Shown: one piece after another, positions 51,727 through 62,340 of the stretch
Layout: each line of letters opens with the position of its first letter
Position numbering within the stretch: position 1 is the stretch's first letter
Source of the DNA: Perilla frutescens
Taxonomy: Eukaryota; Streptophyta; Magnoliopsida; Lamiales; Lamiaceae
Assembly: GCA_026008535.1 (NCBI GenBank)
Contig: BRKX01000011.1
Coordinates: 20,778,001-20,842,000 of the forward strand
DNA length: 64,000 bases
Direction of reading: 5' to 3'
Notes under the pieces: generated by a model
What the model was told of the DNA's origin: nothing
The model's input: only the letters and a program-made list of their open reading frames with translations
The model's database searches: none
Program-made: the position numbers and the translations under genes

Positions 51727-53824
51727 TTTGACCGCTTTGACTGATCATGAGGGATTTCCAGTGTTCTCTTGCCTTTAGTCGTCTCAGCTGATTGGGTTAG
51801 TGCAGGTCTAACAAAACCAGGTAGAGCTCCTTCTCGACTGGTTTGTGCAACTGCCTTTTCTTTTTCAGCGGCAGTGAATCTGTTGTATCCTAACTAGAGG
51901 TGTAAATGAGTCGAGCTGAGCCCGAACATACGTATGTTCAAGCTTGTTTGAAATGATATCGAGCTTTAGAATTTATGTTTGAACTTATTTGATTATCTAT
52001 CGAGTCGAGGTCAAACGAGCTTTAATCGAGTCGAACACGAGTCGAGCTCGAGTAGTTTGATATTTTTTTACACATGTTTGAGCCGAACTTTAAATTTTAT
52101 CGAACATAAAATTATGTTCAAGCTTGTTTGATATGATTATCGAATCGAGCTCGAGCGAGCTTTTAACGAACGAACACGAGCCGAATATCGAGCTATTTGA
52201 TTTGATTTTGAGCCATAATCCTAACCCTAGACTACCAGATTCAACTCTTTGGTGGCTTAGAATCTATCAAGAGTTTGAGTCCCTTCTTGAACTTAAGAGA
52301 TATTTCTTTTCTCTCAAGGATCTCTTGCTTGAGTTTCTCATTCTCAGCTTCTAGCTCATCAATTTTCAGCTTTAATTTTTCACATTTAACTGACTGAGTT
52401 TCAAGAAATTCAATTCTATCATGATTATTCCTCAGTTCTATCATGATTATTCCTCAGTCTCTTAGGTCATCATTTTCTTCCTTCAGTTCCACATGCATAC
52501 ATGATATTGCAACTAACTGATCTTCTAGAATTCTCAGTTTTTCATTTAATTCATTGCTAGAAATGGAAGTTTCATGAATGTGATAAAAAGAGGTTAAGGA
52601 GTCAGATGTGCTAACCTCTTCTTCTTCGTCAGCCATAAGGCAGAACAATGCCTCATCATCAGAGCTGTAGCTGTCTGAGTCGATTTCTGAAAGATAGTCT
52701 GAATCTTCTAGCATGACATTCTCTGTGTTGACCATCATAGCTTTTCTCTTGAAAAAGCTTTTCTTCAGTCTGGCCTTTTATCTTCAGGGAGCTCTGGACA
52801 CTCATATTGATAGTGTCCTTGTTTTGGCAATGGAAGCATTCTCCTATGCTTCGGTTGGCTGCCCTGGATTATTCAGCAGGTGGTTAATTTCTTTCGCCTC
52901 TAGGCTCCTCATCAGTTTGAAGCAGAGCTGATGGTTGATCTCTGATCTTCTTAGCTTTTCTAGCAGTTTGGCGACTGACTGAATCTGCTCATTGACGTCT
53001 TCAGTCAGGCTCTCTTTCTTCTCAGCTACGTCTCTTCTTCGATCAGTTGAGCCTCCTGGTTGTTCTCTAGCTTGAGAACTCCTTGGTCGGAAGATGTTTC
53101 TTCCTCGAGCCTCTCTACACTGATTTCTTTCTCTATAGAAAGCTGCATCTTGAACTGACGATGTAGATGCCTTTCTTTTTCAGTTTAGGCTATACTCGTG
53201 AGCTTTGAGAGAACCAAAAAGTTCTCTTAGGGTGATGTTGTTTAAGTCTCTTGAATCCTTTGTAGCTATCACCTTCATATTCCATTCCTCTGTGAGATTG
53301 TCCAAAATCTTGGAATTCATCTCACTGTTGGGATAGTTTCTTCCCAGATTGTTCATCTCATTGATGATGTCTAGAAATCTCATTTCAAGGCTTGAGATGG
53401 TTTCATCTGAGTGCATTTTTAAGGATTCATATCTGTCCACTACCATTTGGAGCTTCTTTTCTTTGATTACTTTGGACTCCTTGCATAAATCAGCGAGCAA
53501 GTCCCATATCTCCTTGGTAGTTTGGCAGTTCTTGGTGTCCTTCATTTGATCCTTGTCCAGAGTTTGAAACGATGCAGCTTGGGCTACAAACTCTAGATTC
53601 TTCAACTTCTTCTCCTCAGTTGTAAGAAGATGTGTTGGCTTCGGGATCCTGGCTAGTTAATTTACATCAACAATATGAGCCTCGTTGTCCATCATAATGT
53701 TGATTGAACCTTCTTCAATAACTTCCCACATATTTTCGTGGATTGAGTAGAGGTGCACTTTCATTCTCCTGCTCCAGTTATCATAGTTCTCAACTGAAAA
53801 AATAGGTAGCTTATGGTTTCTCAT
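51727..53824 (-). pseudogene. S gag, split by the hAT-like element
   Basis: The likely start is ATG 53,824 (MRNHKLPIFSVENYDNWSRR), about 75 bases after the PBS, with the copia gag opening W.RRMK. The capsid part continues after a stop (53,605-53,180): KDQMKDTKNCQTTKEIWDLL, RYESLKMHSDETISSLEMRF, NMKVIATKDSRDLNNITLRE, LKAHEYSLN. Further on, a CCHC zinc knuckle CFHCQNK..GHYQYEC is readable at about 52,780-52,830 only if one missing base is allowed. The C-terminal part has acidic (52,738-52,454, DSDYLSEIDSDSYSSDDE) and coiled-coil segments (KLKLKIDELEAENEKLKQE, 52,444-52,241). The hAT-like insertion and then Athila B separate it from the linker at 14,248. Confidence 0.83.
51895..52217. mobile_element. 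hAT-like miniature transposon in S gag
   Basis: A 323-bp insert bordered by an exact 8-bp duplication ATCCTAAC (51,887-51,894; 52,218-52,225). It starts TAGAGGTGTAAATGAG; the other end read backwards starts TATGGCTCAAAAT, so the inverted repeats are weak. It is rich in TCGAGCTCGAG and TATGTTCAAGCTTGTTTGA, the latter present twice. Eight-base duplication and TAGAGGTG-like ends fit non-autonomous hAT elements. No coding capacity. Confidence 0.7.
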
Positions 53825-53896
53825 AGCTGGCAGATTAGCACAGATAACAAGATCTGATTTAGTTGATCTGCAGAAATGGATGATCCTTAGAATCAA

Positions 53897-53910
53897 CCGC
53901 TCTAATACCA
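53897..53910 (-). other. S primer-binding site, tRNA-Met type
   Basis: Minus-strand TGGTATTAGAGCGG, five bases after the LTR end; one change from TGGTATCAGAGC, the usual Sirevirus site. Confidence 0.85.
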
Positions 53911-53915
53911 CTTAT

Positions 53916-55803
53916 TGGTCTCGGAGCGAGTTAGAATTAGTTTAGAGAGGGGTGAATAAACTGATACAAAACTTAACAATAATTGCATAATAGATAGGGT
54001 CCTTTGACTCACGGAGTTATCTGTGTACTTGGTTATTAGTTGAGATGATCAGTTTACTCGAAGTGCAGTTTGTGTGCTTAAGGTGTGCAGTTAAAGCATG
54101 TAAGTGAAAGCAGTAAACTGAGCACATAGACAATTTATAGAGGTTCGAAGCTCAACTTCTACGTCCTCTCTTCCTAACTGAATAGGACACTTCACTATGC
54201 AAGTGTAAAATTTCTTTATTACAGCTACACAGTGAAGACAAACTGTTGAACCTGGCGAACGGCGACTTTATGAGTCGTGAACTCCTTTTCAACTGGTGCT
54301 ATCCTGGAAATGATGATCCAACGAACGTGGCCTCCTCAGTTGGTAGGTCAACAGTACGATCCCCAACTGTTCACTGGAGAGATAAGATACTATTGGCCAT
54401 CTGTACAAGGTTTTAGATCTCTTTCGATCTTTAAGAATACAGTCTTGAAACTGTTCTCAATTGGTGTGCTCCTGTGTGCTTCTTTAGCTTGAGCTGGGTA
54501 GTTGATCGGTGTAAAACAGAACTGAGAGACTGGCTCTGGCTGGAATTCTTTAACAGCTAGCTTGATGAGCAGTTTCCTTCTTCTTCTCAGTTGGACTTTT
54601 GTTGTGGATGAGTTTAAGCTTTGAGCTTTGAGCTTTTAAGAGTTGTTCTTTCTTCAGCGAAGATAAAAATCTCTTCTCAAATTTTTCTCGCAGAAGTCTC
54701 TTTTTGGCAAAAATCTCAGTCATAATCTGAGTCACTCATCCTTTACAGTTGAGTGGCTTGCGACTGTGTAGATCAATGAATGATCATAAATGATAAAGCC
54801 ATTGAGAGGCTTTTCATTTAAGTAGTCGTTGAGTTGCCTTCATTCTTCTGACAATCTTTTGCTTCAAGATCTTAGTTGTATTAACTTCAAGATCTTCATG
54901 TTGGCAGATCTGAAATTTGAATTTCAGTTACGACTTCTGTCTTGATTATCAGTTCAGGGCTTCAGCTGGTAGTTGAAATCTTCAGTTCAGACATTTTCTC
55001 AGTTGTTGGCTTCTGCACATCTTGTTGGCAGTTTTGCAAGCTCCAGTTTTGATCATCTTCAGCTGGTAGTTCTAGCCTCTGGCTTGATGCTTTCTGAGCT
55101 CCAGTTTGGTTTGCTTCCGCTGGCAGTTTTGAACCAGTGTTTCTTCAGCTGGTACTTTGGACTAATGTCCCTTCAGTTAGAACTTCTTAAACTGGTGTAT
55201 CTTCAGTTTGGATATTGAACTGACGTCTCTTCAGCTAGTATTCTGAACTGGAGTGTCTTCAGCTGATATCCTCTAAACTGATATGTTTCTTCAGCTGGAA
55301 CTTCATTCTTCAGCTGGTGCTTTCTTGAGCTGGTGTATCCTTCAGCTCGTACCTTGAACTGGTATGTCCTTCAACTGGTATTCTTCTTCAGTTGGAATTT
55401 CTGATCTTTGATGATCAGTTGGCACTTTTGAATTAGTACTTTGAACTGATATTTTCTTCAGTTCATAACTGTAGACTGAAAAGCTCCTTTTGGCATGAAT
55501 ACTCTAATGGCAGTTGGTACTTCAAACTTGTCAATACCTGCATTTTCAGTTTACTTGACTTGCTAACTGATCTAACAATCAAGCTACAGCTTTTTCTTTT
55601 CTCAGCCATTGGCTGGATTTCTGTCTTTTTCTTTTCTCTTTTTTTTCCTTTTCTTTTCTTTCTTTCTCTTTTTTTTTTCTTTTTCCTTTTTTTTGATTGA
55701 TCATTCTCAAGCTTTGATGGCTCAATTTTTTTATTTTGATCAATCTCGATTTTCTGCTTGATTTCTTTTCAGTTTTTCAATGGCTCAATGACATATTTTG
55801 ACA
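53916..55803 (-). repeat. S 5' LTR
   Basis: Starts (plus strand) TGGTCTCGGAGCGAG at the PBS side and most likely ends ATATTTTGACA at 55,803, so the minus-strand LTR begins TGTCAAAATATG. The GAGAGGGGTGAATAAACTG block near 53,944 is typical of Sirevirus LTR ends. A long part (55,000-55,480) is a degenerate array of CTTCAGCTGGTA / CTGGTATTC words, and 55,620-55,690 is a TTTTC-rich tract. The outer boundary is inferred, because the 3' LTR is not in the window. Confidence 0.7.
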
Positions 55804-56925
55804 TGCTCATCAAAACTCCAGTAAGGAAAACTCTTGATAGTTTTTCCTAACATCCATCACACATGCGTGCAGTATGTCCTCCAATACTTGGATAATCCAT
55901 TCCAATTGTCCATCGGTTTGCGGGTGATAAGCCATGCTGAATCTCAATTTTGTTTCCATGGCTCCTTGTAGACACCATATCTTTAAAGCATGTGCCACAG
56001 CTGCAAGTTCCAGGTCGTGCGTCGGATAATTCTGTCCATGCACCTTCAACTGTCTTGATGTATAAGCAATAACTTTTCCATGCTGCATTAACACGCATCC
56101 CAATCCTTGTTTGGATGCATAACTATATATAACAAAGCCCTCTGTGCCATTTGAAACATTCAATACCGGTGCAGTTGTAAGTCGTAGCTTTAGCTCTTGG
56201 AAGCTTTCCTCGCATTTTTAGGTCAAGAGGTCTGCTATCTTTGAGAATCTTTCAATAAATCATCAGTAATAGCCCGCCAAACCCAGAAAACTGTGAATTT
56301 CTCCTTCATTTTTTTGGTGTGCTCTAGTTCTTCACCGTTTCCACTTTTGCTGGATCCACTTCAATCCTTTCTGATATCACCACATGACCAAGAAACCCAA
56401 CTCGTTCTATCCAAAACTCGCATCTCTTAAACTTTGCATATAATTTCTCCTTTCGCAATGTTTCCAACACGATTTGAAGATTTTTTTGTGCTGGCTCCAA
56501 TCCTTTGAATAAATCAGAATGTCATCTATGAATACAATGACAAATTGATCAAAGTACTGGTAGAAAACTCGATGCATCAAATCTATAAACACTGTTGGCG
56601 CGTTGGACAATCCAATAGACATTACTATAAACTCATAATGCCCATATCTTGTTCGAAAAGTTGTCTTTAAAATATCACCTTCTTTGACTCTCAGCTGATG
56701 ATATCCCGATCTTAAATCAATCTTTGAGAATATGCCAACCCCTTTTAACTGATCGAACAAATCATCAACTCTAGGCAACAAATACTTGTTCTTTATATTG
56801 AGTTTGTTGATCTCATGATAATCAATGCACATCATCATGGTCCCATCCTTCTTCTTGACAAATAACACTGGTGCACTCCAAGGTGAGATACTTGGTCGGA
56901 TATTACCTTTGTCCAGTAATTGATA
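55804..56925 (-). pseudogene. X: internally deleted Tekay-like pol fragment (RT, RNase H, integrase)
   Basis: RT (56,868-56,407) has MLFVKKKDGTMMMCIDYHEI, FSKIDLRSGYHQLRVKEGD, LSNAPTVFIDLMHRVF and catalytic VIVFIDDILIYSKDWS. Upstream, QLLDKGNIRPSISPW is readable to about 56,925. RNase H (from 56,163) has VIYSYASKQGLGCVLMQ, in which the first catalytic Asp is Tyr (YSDAS in E), and PTHDLELAAVAHALKIW. The frame then jumps directly to integrase KLRFSMAYHPQTDGQLEWII, so about 910 bases found in E (43,887-44,796) are missing; GTAG is present at both E break points. No LTRs are attached. It lies between the S LTR and the F LTR remnant. Confidence 0.85.
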
Positions 56926-57760
56926 GAGACGGGGTGCCGTCGCAGTGAAGACAAGACTATTGGACTACTCTATATTTTTCAATTTTTCTATCTTTGTTGT
57001 TGTGAATACTTATACTCTAGATTTGTTTGTTTATTTTATCATGTCTAACTAGATTTTTAGCTAGGTTTTAGGGTGTGGAATATTATGGACTTTAATATAT
57101 AACTCGATTACTTTTCTTCCTGCTATCTATCAGGATTTGATTTCTATGATTTATTTAATATCTTGTATGGATGCTTGATCACCATTTATGCATGCTAGTC
57201 GTTAATCTGAAGTATTGACCAGATAAGGATTAATGATAGAAAGATAGAAGTCATTTTATGTGTGCTTGGAAGGACTGACCAAGTGAACAAGTATTGCATA
57301 GGGTTGAATAGATCTTCGTGTGCTAGATCAGGACTAACAACATATATGAAGAACTGGCCGCAGTGAAGCATGTGCTTGTTATATCTATTTTATGGTTTAT
57401 GTCTTCTAAAGTAGCCTGATAACAATCTAGTGATCCCCCACCATTGATAGATTAAAGATAAAAAGTCAGGTTGAAAGAGTTGACTCAATATATTAATTGA
57501 AATAATAAATCTAGTATCCCTAAACTCTAGGTTTTTCCATTTATTTATTTACTCACATAATTTCGATATTTGCTATTTTATTTTATGTTATTTATTTTTA
57601 CTCTCTTTTATATGATTATTTGAGTCTAGATATTAAGTAAGTACTTGTGTAAGAGTCAGTTGATACGGTTTCTGTGAGATACGATACTCTTGCTCACTTA
57701 TGTATTACAATAGCATCGTGCACTTGCGAAACGTGTTATTTTGTTAATAAATAGGTGTCA
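56926..57760 (+). repeat. F 5' LTR, truncated at its start
   Basis: Ends AGGTGTCA just before the PBS. The first bases seen here do not match the first 96 bases of the 3' LTR (63,905-64,000), so the LTR start was lost, probably when X and F became joined. AT-rich; no gene. Confidence 0.65.
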
Positions 57761-57762
57761 AG

Positions 57763-57785
57763 TTTTTGGCACTGTTGCTAAGGAC
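57763..57785 (+). other. F primer-binding site, Athila type
   Basis: TTTTTGGCACTGTTGCTAAGGAC, a decayed match to TTTGGCGCCGTTGCCGGGGAC, directly after the LTR end. The changes are mostly transitions. Confidence 0.75.
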
Positions 57786-57899
57786 TCTTATTTTTTGCGT
57801 TCTTATTCTAGTACTATGTTGGTAGGCTAGATGTTTTTATTTATTTATTTATTCTCTTTTTTTTAGTATTTGGTACTTTACTTTTTCTTTATTTTTGGT

Positions 57900-59626
57900 C
57901 AGGTAGTGCTGATCACGAAATCAAAAGGACCATCTAAAGTGCTCTACAATCCTGAGATTGAGATTACTTTGAGATTACTGAGGAAAGAATTGAGAGATAG
58001 GATAGCTGATCAGCAGATTAATCAGCCGCCACAAATACAGCAAAATCAAAAGCAGAACAACTAAGGATTAACGGTGCAAGAGCTCCAGCGACAACTGGAA
58101 GAGATGAGGAGGATGATGCTCGAGAGAGAGAGAGAATCAGCAAACAGGTGACATCGGTGTCACCATCAGAGAATTGTTCCAGCAGCCTGTTGGACCTGTT
58201 CAATATGGTGCAACAGAACTAATTTGACGGCAGTCAAAATGAAGATCCCAACACTCATTTGTCACGGTTTCTGGAGCTATGTAGGACGATCAAGATCAAT
58301 GCAGTACCGCATGATGCTATCAAGCTGCGTCTGTTCTCTTTCTCTTTGAGAGACAAGGCAAAGACGTGGTACATGTCGATCGACCATGACACGATCACGA
58401 GTTGGGAGGATCTTCGGCAGAAATTTCTCTACAAGTTTTTTCCTCTGGGAAAGACCATCAAGCTGTAGGCAGAGATTATCTAATTTATATAGTTTCCGGA
58501 CAAGTCGATTTATGAGGCGTGAGAACGGTACAAGGACATGCTGAGGAGGTGTCCACAACATGGCTTCACCGAGGCACAACAAGTATGCTATCTTTACAAA
58601 GGGTTCACTACAGCCACAAAAACTGTAGTGGATGCCTCTACTGGAGGATCTCTGCTGGCCAGAACATCCAGAGATGCCATGAAGATATTGGAAGAAGTTG
58701 TCTCCAATAGTTATCAGTGTCCATTCAAGATATCCACGACGAAGAAGGTAGCTGCAGCAGAAGCCATCGACTACAACAAGGCCAAAGCTGCGTTGGAGGC
58801 CGAGGTCGAGGATTTGAAGAATCAGCTCTATTTGTTGAGGAAAGTGAGAGCTGGGGAGAAAAAGGAACTTCAACAGAGAAAACCAAGACAATGGACCTCA
58901 GTATTATCCCGGGATGAGAAATCATCCTAATTTATCTTATGGAAATCCCAACAATTTCCAACAGCAACCACTTGGATTCTGTGTGACCAACGGAGTGGTC
59001 AATGAGCCAAAGAAGCAGTCTTTCTCGGAGATGGTGAACTCCTACATCATCGACACTGATGCGAAGATGGAGAAGTTCCAGACTGAGATTAACTAGTTCA
59101 AACAGATTTTTAGAAGCCAAATGGATCAGCTGCAAAAGATAATAGCAAGTATTGGAGCTTCCATTACTAGTCAGCACAAGCCGAGACAATTTTCCGCCAC
59201 TCCTGAAGTTATTCCAAAGCAGAAAATTGAGTAGGCCAATGTGGCCACAGTTGAAAAGATGGATAGATACCTCTACATCTCCGTCCTATGTACGTGCCTC
59301 CCCCACCTTTTCCTGAGAGGCTACTGAAGAAGCCAACTCCAAGTAAAGAGGCATTTGCACAAGTTACAGAGATAATCACTCTTTTAGCTGAATATTTCAT
59401 GAGAAAGCCAGCTGAAAAAAAGCAAGAGAAAGGAGTCGATAAGAAAGTGGAGCATGAGACTAAATGGGGGAAATTAATTTTTCCTATTTCTGAGACCCCG
59501 CCTTCAAAAGAAGTAGCTCCTTACACTTTTAGTCCAACCCTCACATCGACTACTGATCTGGATAACAGTAGCAAAACTGAAAAGGTCGACGATCTCGTGG
59601 AGTTGAAGAAAGAGGCGACCACATGA
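57900..59626 (+). pseudogene. F gag
   Basis: The N-terminus is readable from about 57,905 (KSKGPSKVLYNPEIEITLRL, LRDRIADQQINQPPQ), then frame changes. Capsid core at 58,259-58,468: SRFLELCRTIKINAVPHDAI, LRLFSFSLRDKAKTWYMSI, DLRQKFLYKFFPLGKTIKL. After stops, RRCPQHGFTEAQQVCYLYKG and a C-terminal region (58,538-58,930) with KILEEVVSNSYQCPF and a coiled coil KAALEAEVEDLKNQLYLL. A later stretch (58,914-59,096 and 59,288-59,626) includes FSEMVNSYIIDTDAKMEKFQ and the Pro/Lys-rich PPPPFPERLLKKPTPSKEAF lead typical before an Athila protease. At least five frame breaks. Confidence 0.82.
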
Positions 59627-60181
59627 TGTCCTCCAAAGAAGGATGATCCCGGAGAATTTGTCATCCAAATTTCTTTGGAGATGAAGATGGATTCAAGGGC
59701 CTTGGTTGATCATGGAGCAAGTTACAATTTGATGCCTATGTCCATCTATGAAGAATTGAAGTTCCCAAAATAGAAGAATTGCGAAGCAGCTATCCACATG
59801 GCGGATAATTCAACCATTAAAGCATTGGGAACAATCGAGAATGTGGTGGTGAGTATATGTGGACACCACTATGTTTAGGATTTTTTTGTAGTCGACATTT
59901 CAGTCGACCCAACTAGTTCATTAATATTAGGATGCACATTCCTCTACACTGCCAAGGCCGTGATCAATGTGGAGTTAGGTACACTGTCGCTGATTCATGG
60001 AGAGGATACTATTATCCTTCATCAACCTGCTAAGGAGAAGAGTGTGTATCAATTCCATGACTTTGATAACATCTTCAACGCCATTGAGGATGCTTTTGAA
60101 GCAACTGGTGAGCTAGATCCGGGAGATAGTTTTGATTACCCGGAGTACTGTTCTAATGATGAGGAGATCGGGCTAACTTAG
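59627..60181 (+). pseudogene. F aspartic protease
   Basis: FVIQISLEMKMDSRALVDHG and the active-site segment ALVDHGASYNLMPMSIYEEL keep the catalytic Asp, with His in the second triad position. Two stops (near 59,770 and 59,877) interrupt it. The second signature reads LILGCTFLYTAKAVINVELG. The frame 59,960-60,181 ends with an acidic tail (EATGELDPGDSFDYPEY) and a stop. In Athila, RT should follow; here non-coding DNA follows directly. Confidence 0.82.
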
Positions 60182-60459
60182 TGGTATAAACGCCACTAGA
60201 TCATCCCTGATCACTGTGAGTACCCGAGTTAAGTTATCTTTGATCTCTCGAACTTATGCGTTTTCAACAAATAATTTGGGGGAACTTGGATTTAATTTAA
60301 CTCGGCCCTTTTATTTTAGTTTTTATCTTTGTTTTTCGTTTGTTTTTATGTTTTGTTTAGTTTAGGGAGTTAAAAGTGATAGTTTTGAGCTAAGAAATAA
60401 GTCGAAAAATTGAGAGTATGAAGTTTGAGATAAGGTTCAGACGAGCATGGTCAAAGAAG

Positions 60460-60520
60460 CCGTGGGTCGACCCGAATACACGGAAAACAACATGAATGGA
60501 TCGACCCACGGGATGACGAG
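60460..60520. repeat. GTCGACC inverted repeat in F
   Basis: CCGTGGGTCGACCCG (about 60,460-60,474) pairs with GGATCGACCCACGGG (about 60,497-60,511); the half sites can form a stem of about 11 base pairs. Further GACCGACC and GGTCGACCC words follow to 60,622. The block is CpG-rich in otherwise AT-rich DNA. Confidence 0.75.
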
Positions 60521-60730
60521 CCGAGTCGACCGACCGATCGACCGACCAGTAGACCCTCAAGCCGTACTGGACAATCCAGCCTTTGTTTTCATAGAAAACC
60601 CGATCGACATGAGGGTCGACCCAAAAGTGACGGGTATAACACACGCACCCACACCTAATTTTCTCATGTTCTTACATTCTCTACACATTACACTCCCAAA
60701 TTCTCTCATTCTTCCTCCCAAGAATTCAAG

Positions 60731-61243
60731 GTATGTTGATTTTCTTCCATTTAATTCTTATGTTTATGCAAGATTATGAATGTGCTCCATGTTTAAGGTA
60801 GTTTAATCGGTGTAAATTTTTTATTAGTCTTGATTATGTCATTAGGGTTTTAAATTGGGGATTTCTTGTAGGTTATGATTATGCTTAAATTGATGATGCA
60901 ATTGTGTTCCTATGATGTTGGGCATGCTTAGTTTAAGAGAAATTTATCTAATTATGTGAGCATGTTATGTAATTGAGGGATTATTATTGTTGAAATTTAG
61001 CTAAATGGGATTATGCATGTTTTATGCCTACTATGAAGTTGTCCTCAATTGTTTGCATTGGTTTAGCTATTATGAAGTGTACGAATGTGGTCCTATGTTT
61101 TTTAGCATGAGCATTGAATTGTTTGGATTTTATTTGCTCAATTTGTGGGATTTTGGTTGATAATAGGGGATGAGATTATTGTCGAATGGAAGGTGTTGTG
61201 GGTGTTGATGTTGTGTGGAGTTGTGGTGTTTTGTTGTGTGTAG
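60731..61243 (+). other. Predicted leader intron in front of F ORF2
   Basis: Donor AATTCAAG then GTATGTTG at 60,731; acceptor TTGTTGTGTGTAG ending 61,243, four bases before the ORF2 ATG at 61,248. The donor context (ATTCAAGGTATG) is identical to that of Athila-1. Prediction only. Confidence 0.42.
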
Positions 61244-61247
61244 AGTA

Positions 61248-62340
61248 ATGGATGCCAACACCTGTGATGCTCACCAAATGGGCATATCCTTTCGCTCTAA
61301 CACCTATGCTGAGCGGTGGAGACGTATTCACCAGTATTGGATAAAGCTGAGTCGGTATGTCTGTGATGGGATGTGCCCTAAATTGGGCATTGTCAAGCTT
61401 GTTTGGGTCCTAATAGAGAGAGTACAATGGGCCTATATCATGAGAGAGAGGTGGCTAACCTATCCAAGCTTAGTTTGGGAGTTCTGATCTCGATTTCGAG
61501 CTTCGATGGAAGAATCAATTTCCAGTTGGGAAATTCTAGGCACTGCTTGAGCTTTGAGAAGCTCAATAGGATTTATCACACAACTGTTCAAGGCTTTTTT
61601 GAGCCTCCTTCTGTCTTTAGAGCCACACGGTTCTGGAGCTCGATCGCTTGGGTGAAGGATATGCCATATTTATTTGCCACTAACAGGGCAACAGAACAGA
61701 GCATCTACAATCCTATGCTCTGCTACATTCAGAGAGTGATGGCATATTCGGTGTTTAGGAGACAAGATAGCAGCATGGTCCATACCTTTGAGATCTTTTC
61801 CCTTTGGTATATGTTGTCAAGCACGAGTATGGACTTGGGACAGTATTTGGTGGATCACTGGGTGAGTCAAGCCAGCATGCAAAGCTCGGGTGAGATCTAC
61901 CTTGGTGGACTCATTACTTCCATAGCTCTCTAATTTTACATTCCATTAGACGGGATGGCAGTAGCTGACAGATCCATAGATGTAGATGCACGTGCATTGA
62001 TGCACTCGAGTTTCCTTCAGTCATCACATCCTCCATATTTGCTGTTATAGAAAGAAAGGGCAAACTTTCCATTGCCCAATGCCTGACTGACCACCATGTC
62101 CATGATATACGAGCAAGATAACTGGCTGATGGACACACTCGAGCACCGAGACGTGAAGGAGGCTGAAGAAGAGGAAGCTGAGAAAGAAGAAGCTGGAGCA
62201 GCCGAAGAAGAAGAGCCCGAGATGCCGCCACCACCTCCACAGAATGTAAGGCCACGCCCACATCATCACAGCCAAGAGTAGAAATACCATCCCGAGTCCT
62301 CCCATAAGAGAGTGAGCACACCAGAGATGCCATTCGAACT
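61248..62340 (+). pseudogene. F Athila ORF2 (env-position ORF), frameshifted
   Basis: Starts at ATG 61,248 (MDANTCDAHQMGISFRSNTY), with AERWRRIHQYWIKLSRYVCD, and is open to 61,487. A one-base shift moves the frame to 61,403-61,933: LSLGVLISISSFDGRINFQL, LSFEKLNRIYHTTVQGFFEP, FWSSIAWVKDMPYLFATNRA, YNPMLCYIQRVMAYSVFRRQ, and the ending GEIYLGGLITSIAL. These are the standard blocks of the ATHILA ORF family. The C-terminal part, in another frame (62,096-62,281), is Glu-rich and ends PPPPPQNVRPRPHHHSQE. The gene sits where retroviruses have env, but no signal peptide or membrane anchor is visible; its role is unknown. I chose ATG 61,248 over an upstream in-frame ATG at 61,215 because it directly follows the predicted splice acceptor. 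Confidence 0.75.

Larger units (their letters stand above)
5974..55803 (-). mobile_element. S: Sirevirus-like Ty1/copia element, host of the nested stack
   Basis: Read on the minus strand, the order is 5' LTR (53,916-55,803), primer-binding site, gag, [Athila B insertion], a Pro/Gln-rich gag-pol linker, protease, integrase, reverse transcriptase, RNase H and then two extra ORFs. Protease-integrase-RT is the copia order. The protease/integrase wording (WYLDS.CSKH.TG, KHKLLSISQLCD), the long repeat-rich linker and extra ORFs after pol indicate the Sirevirus lineage. B interrupts it with a clean ATTGA duplication (14,244-14,248 and 51,722-51,726), so the two halves belong together. A hAT-like element interrupts gag. 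No 3' LTR is present: the copy runs into Athila-1 at 5,973, and the missing end may lie left of the window. All genes are broken. Confidence 0.85.
60182..61247 (+). other. F non-coding interval between protease and ORF2
   Basis: No gene. Contains AATTTGGGGGAACTTGG at about 60,273, a GTCGACC-rich inverted-repeat region (60,446-60,620), a CAC/CT-rich leader-like stretch (60,640-60,725) and the predicted intron. The order matches the interval at 742-2,509 in Athila-1. Confidence 0.6.

Noticed and set aside
56919..56930. TGATAGA at 56,919 as the start of the F 5' LTR
   Set aside because: The next bases do not match the 3' LTR start at 63,905, and the pol frame of X reads through this position; the match is seven bases of chance.
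60447..60779. ORF of 110 codons over the GTCGACC region
   Set aside because: Produced by the GC-rich inverted repeat; no family resemblance, and it overlaps the predicted leader and intron.
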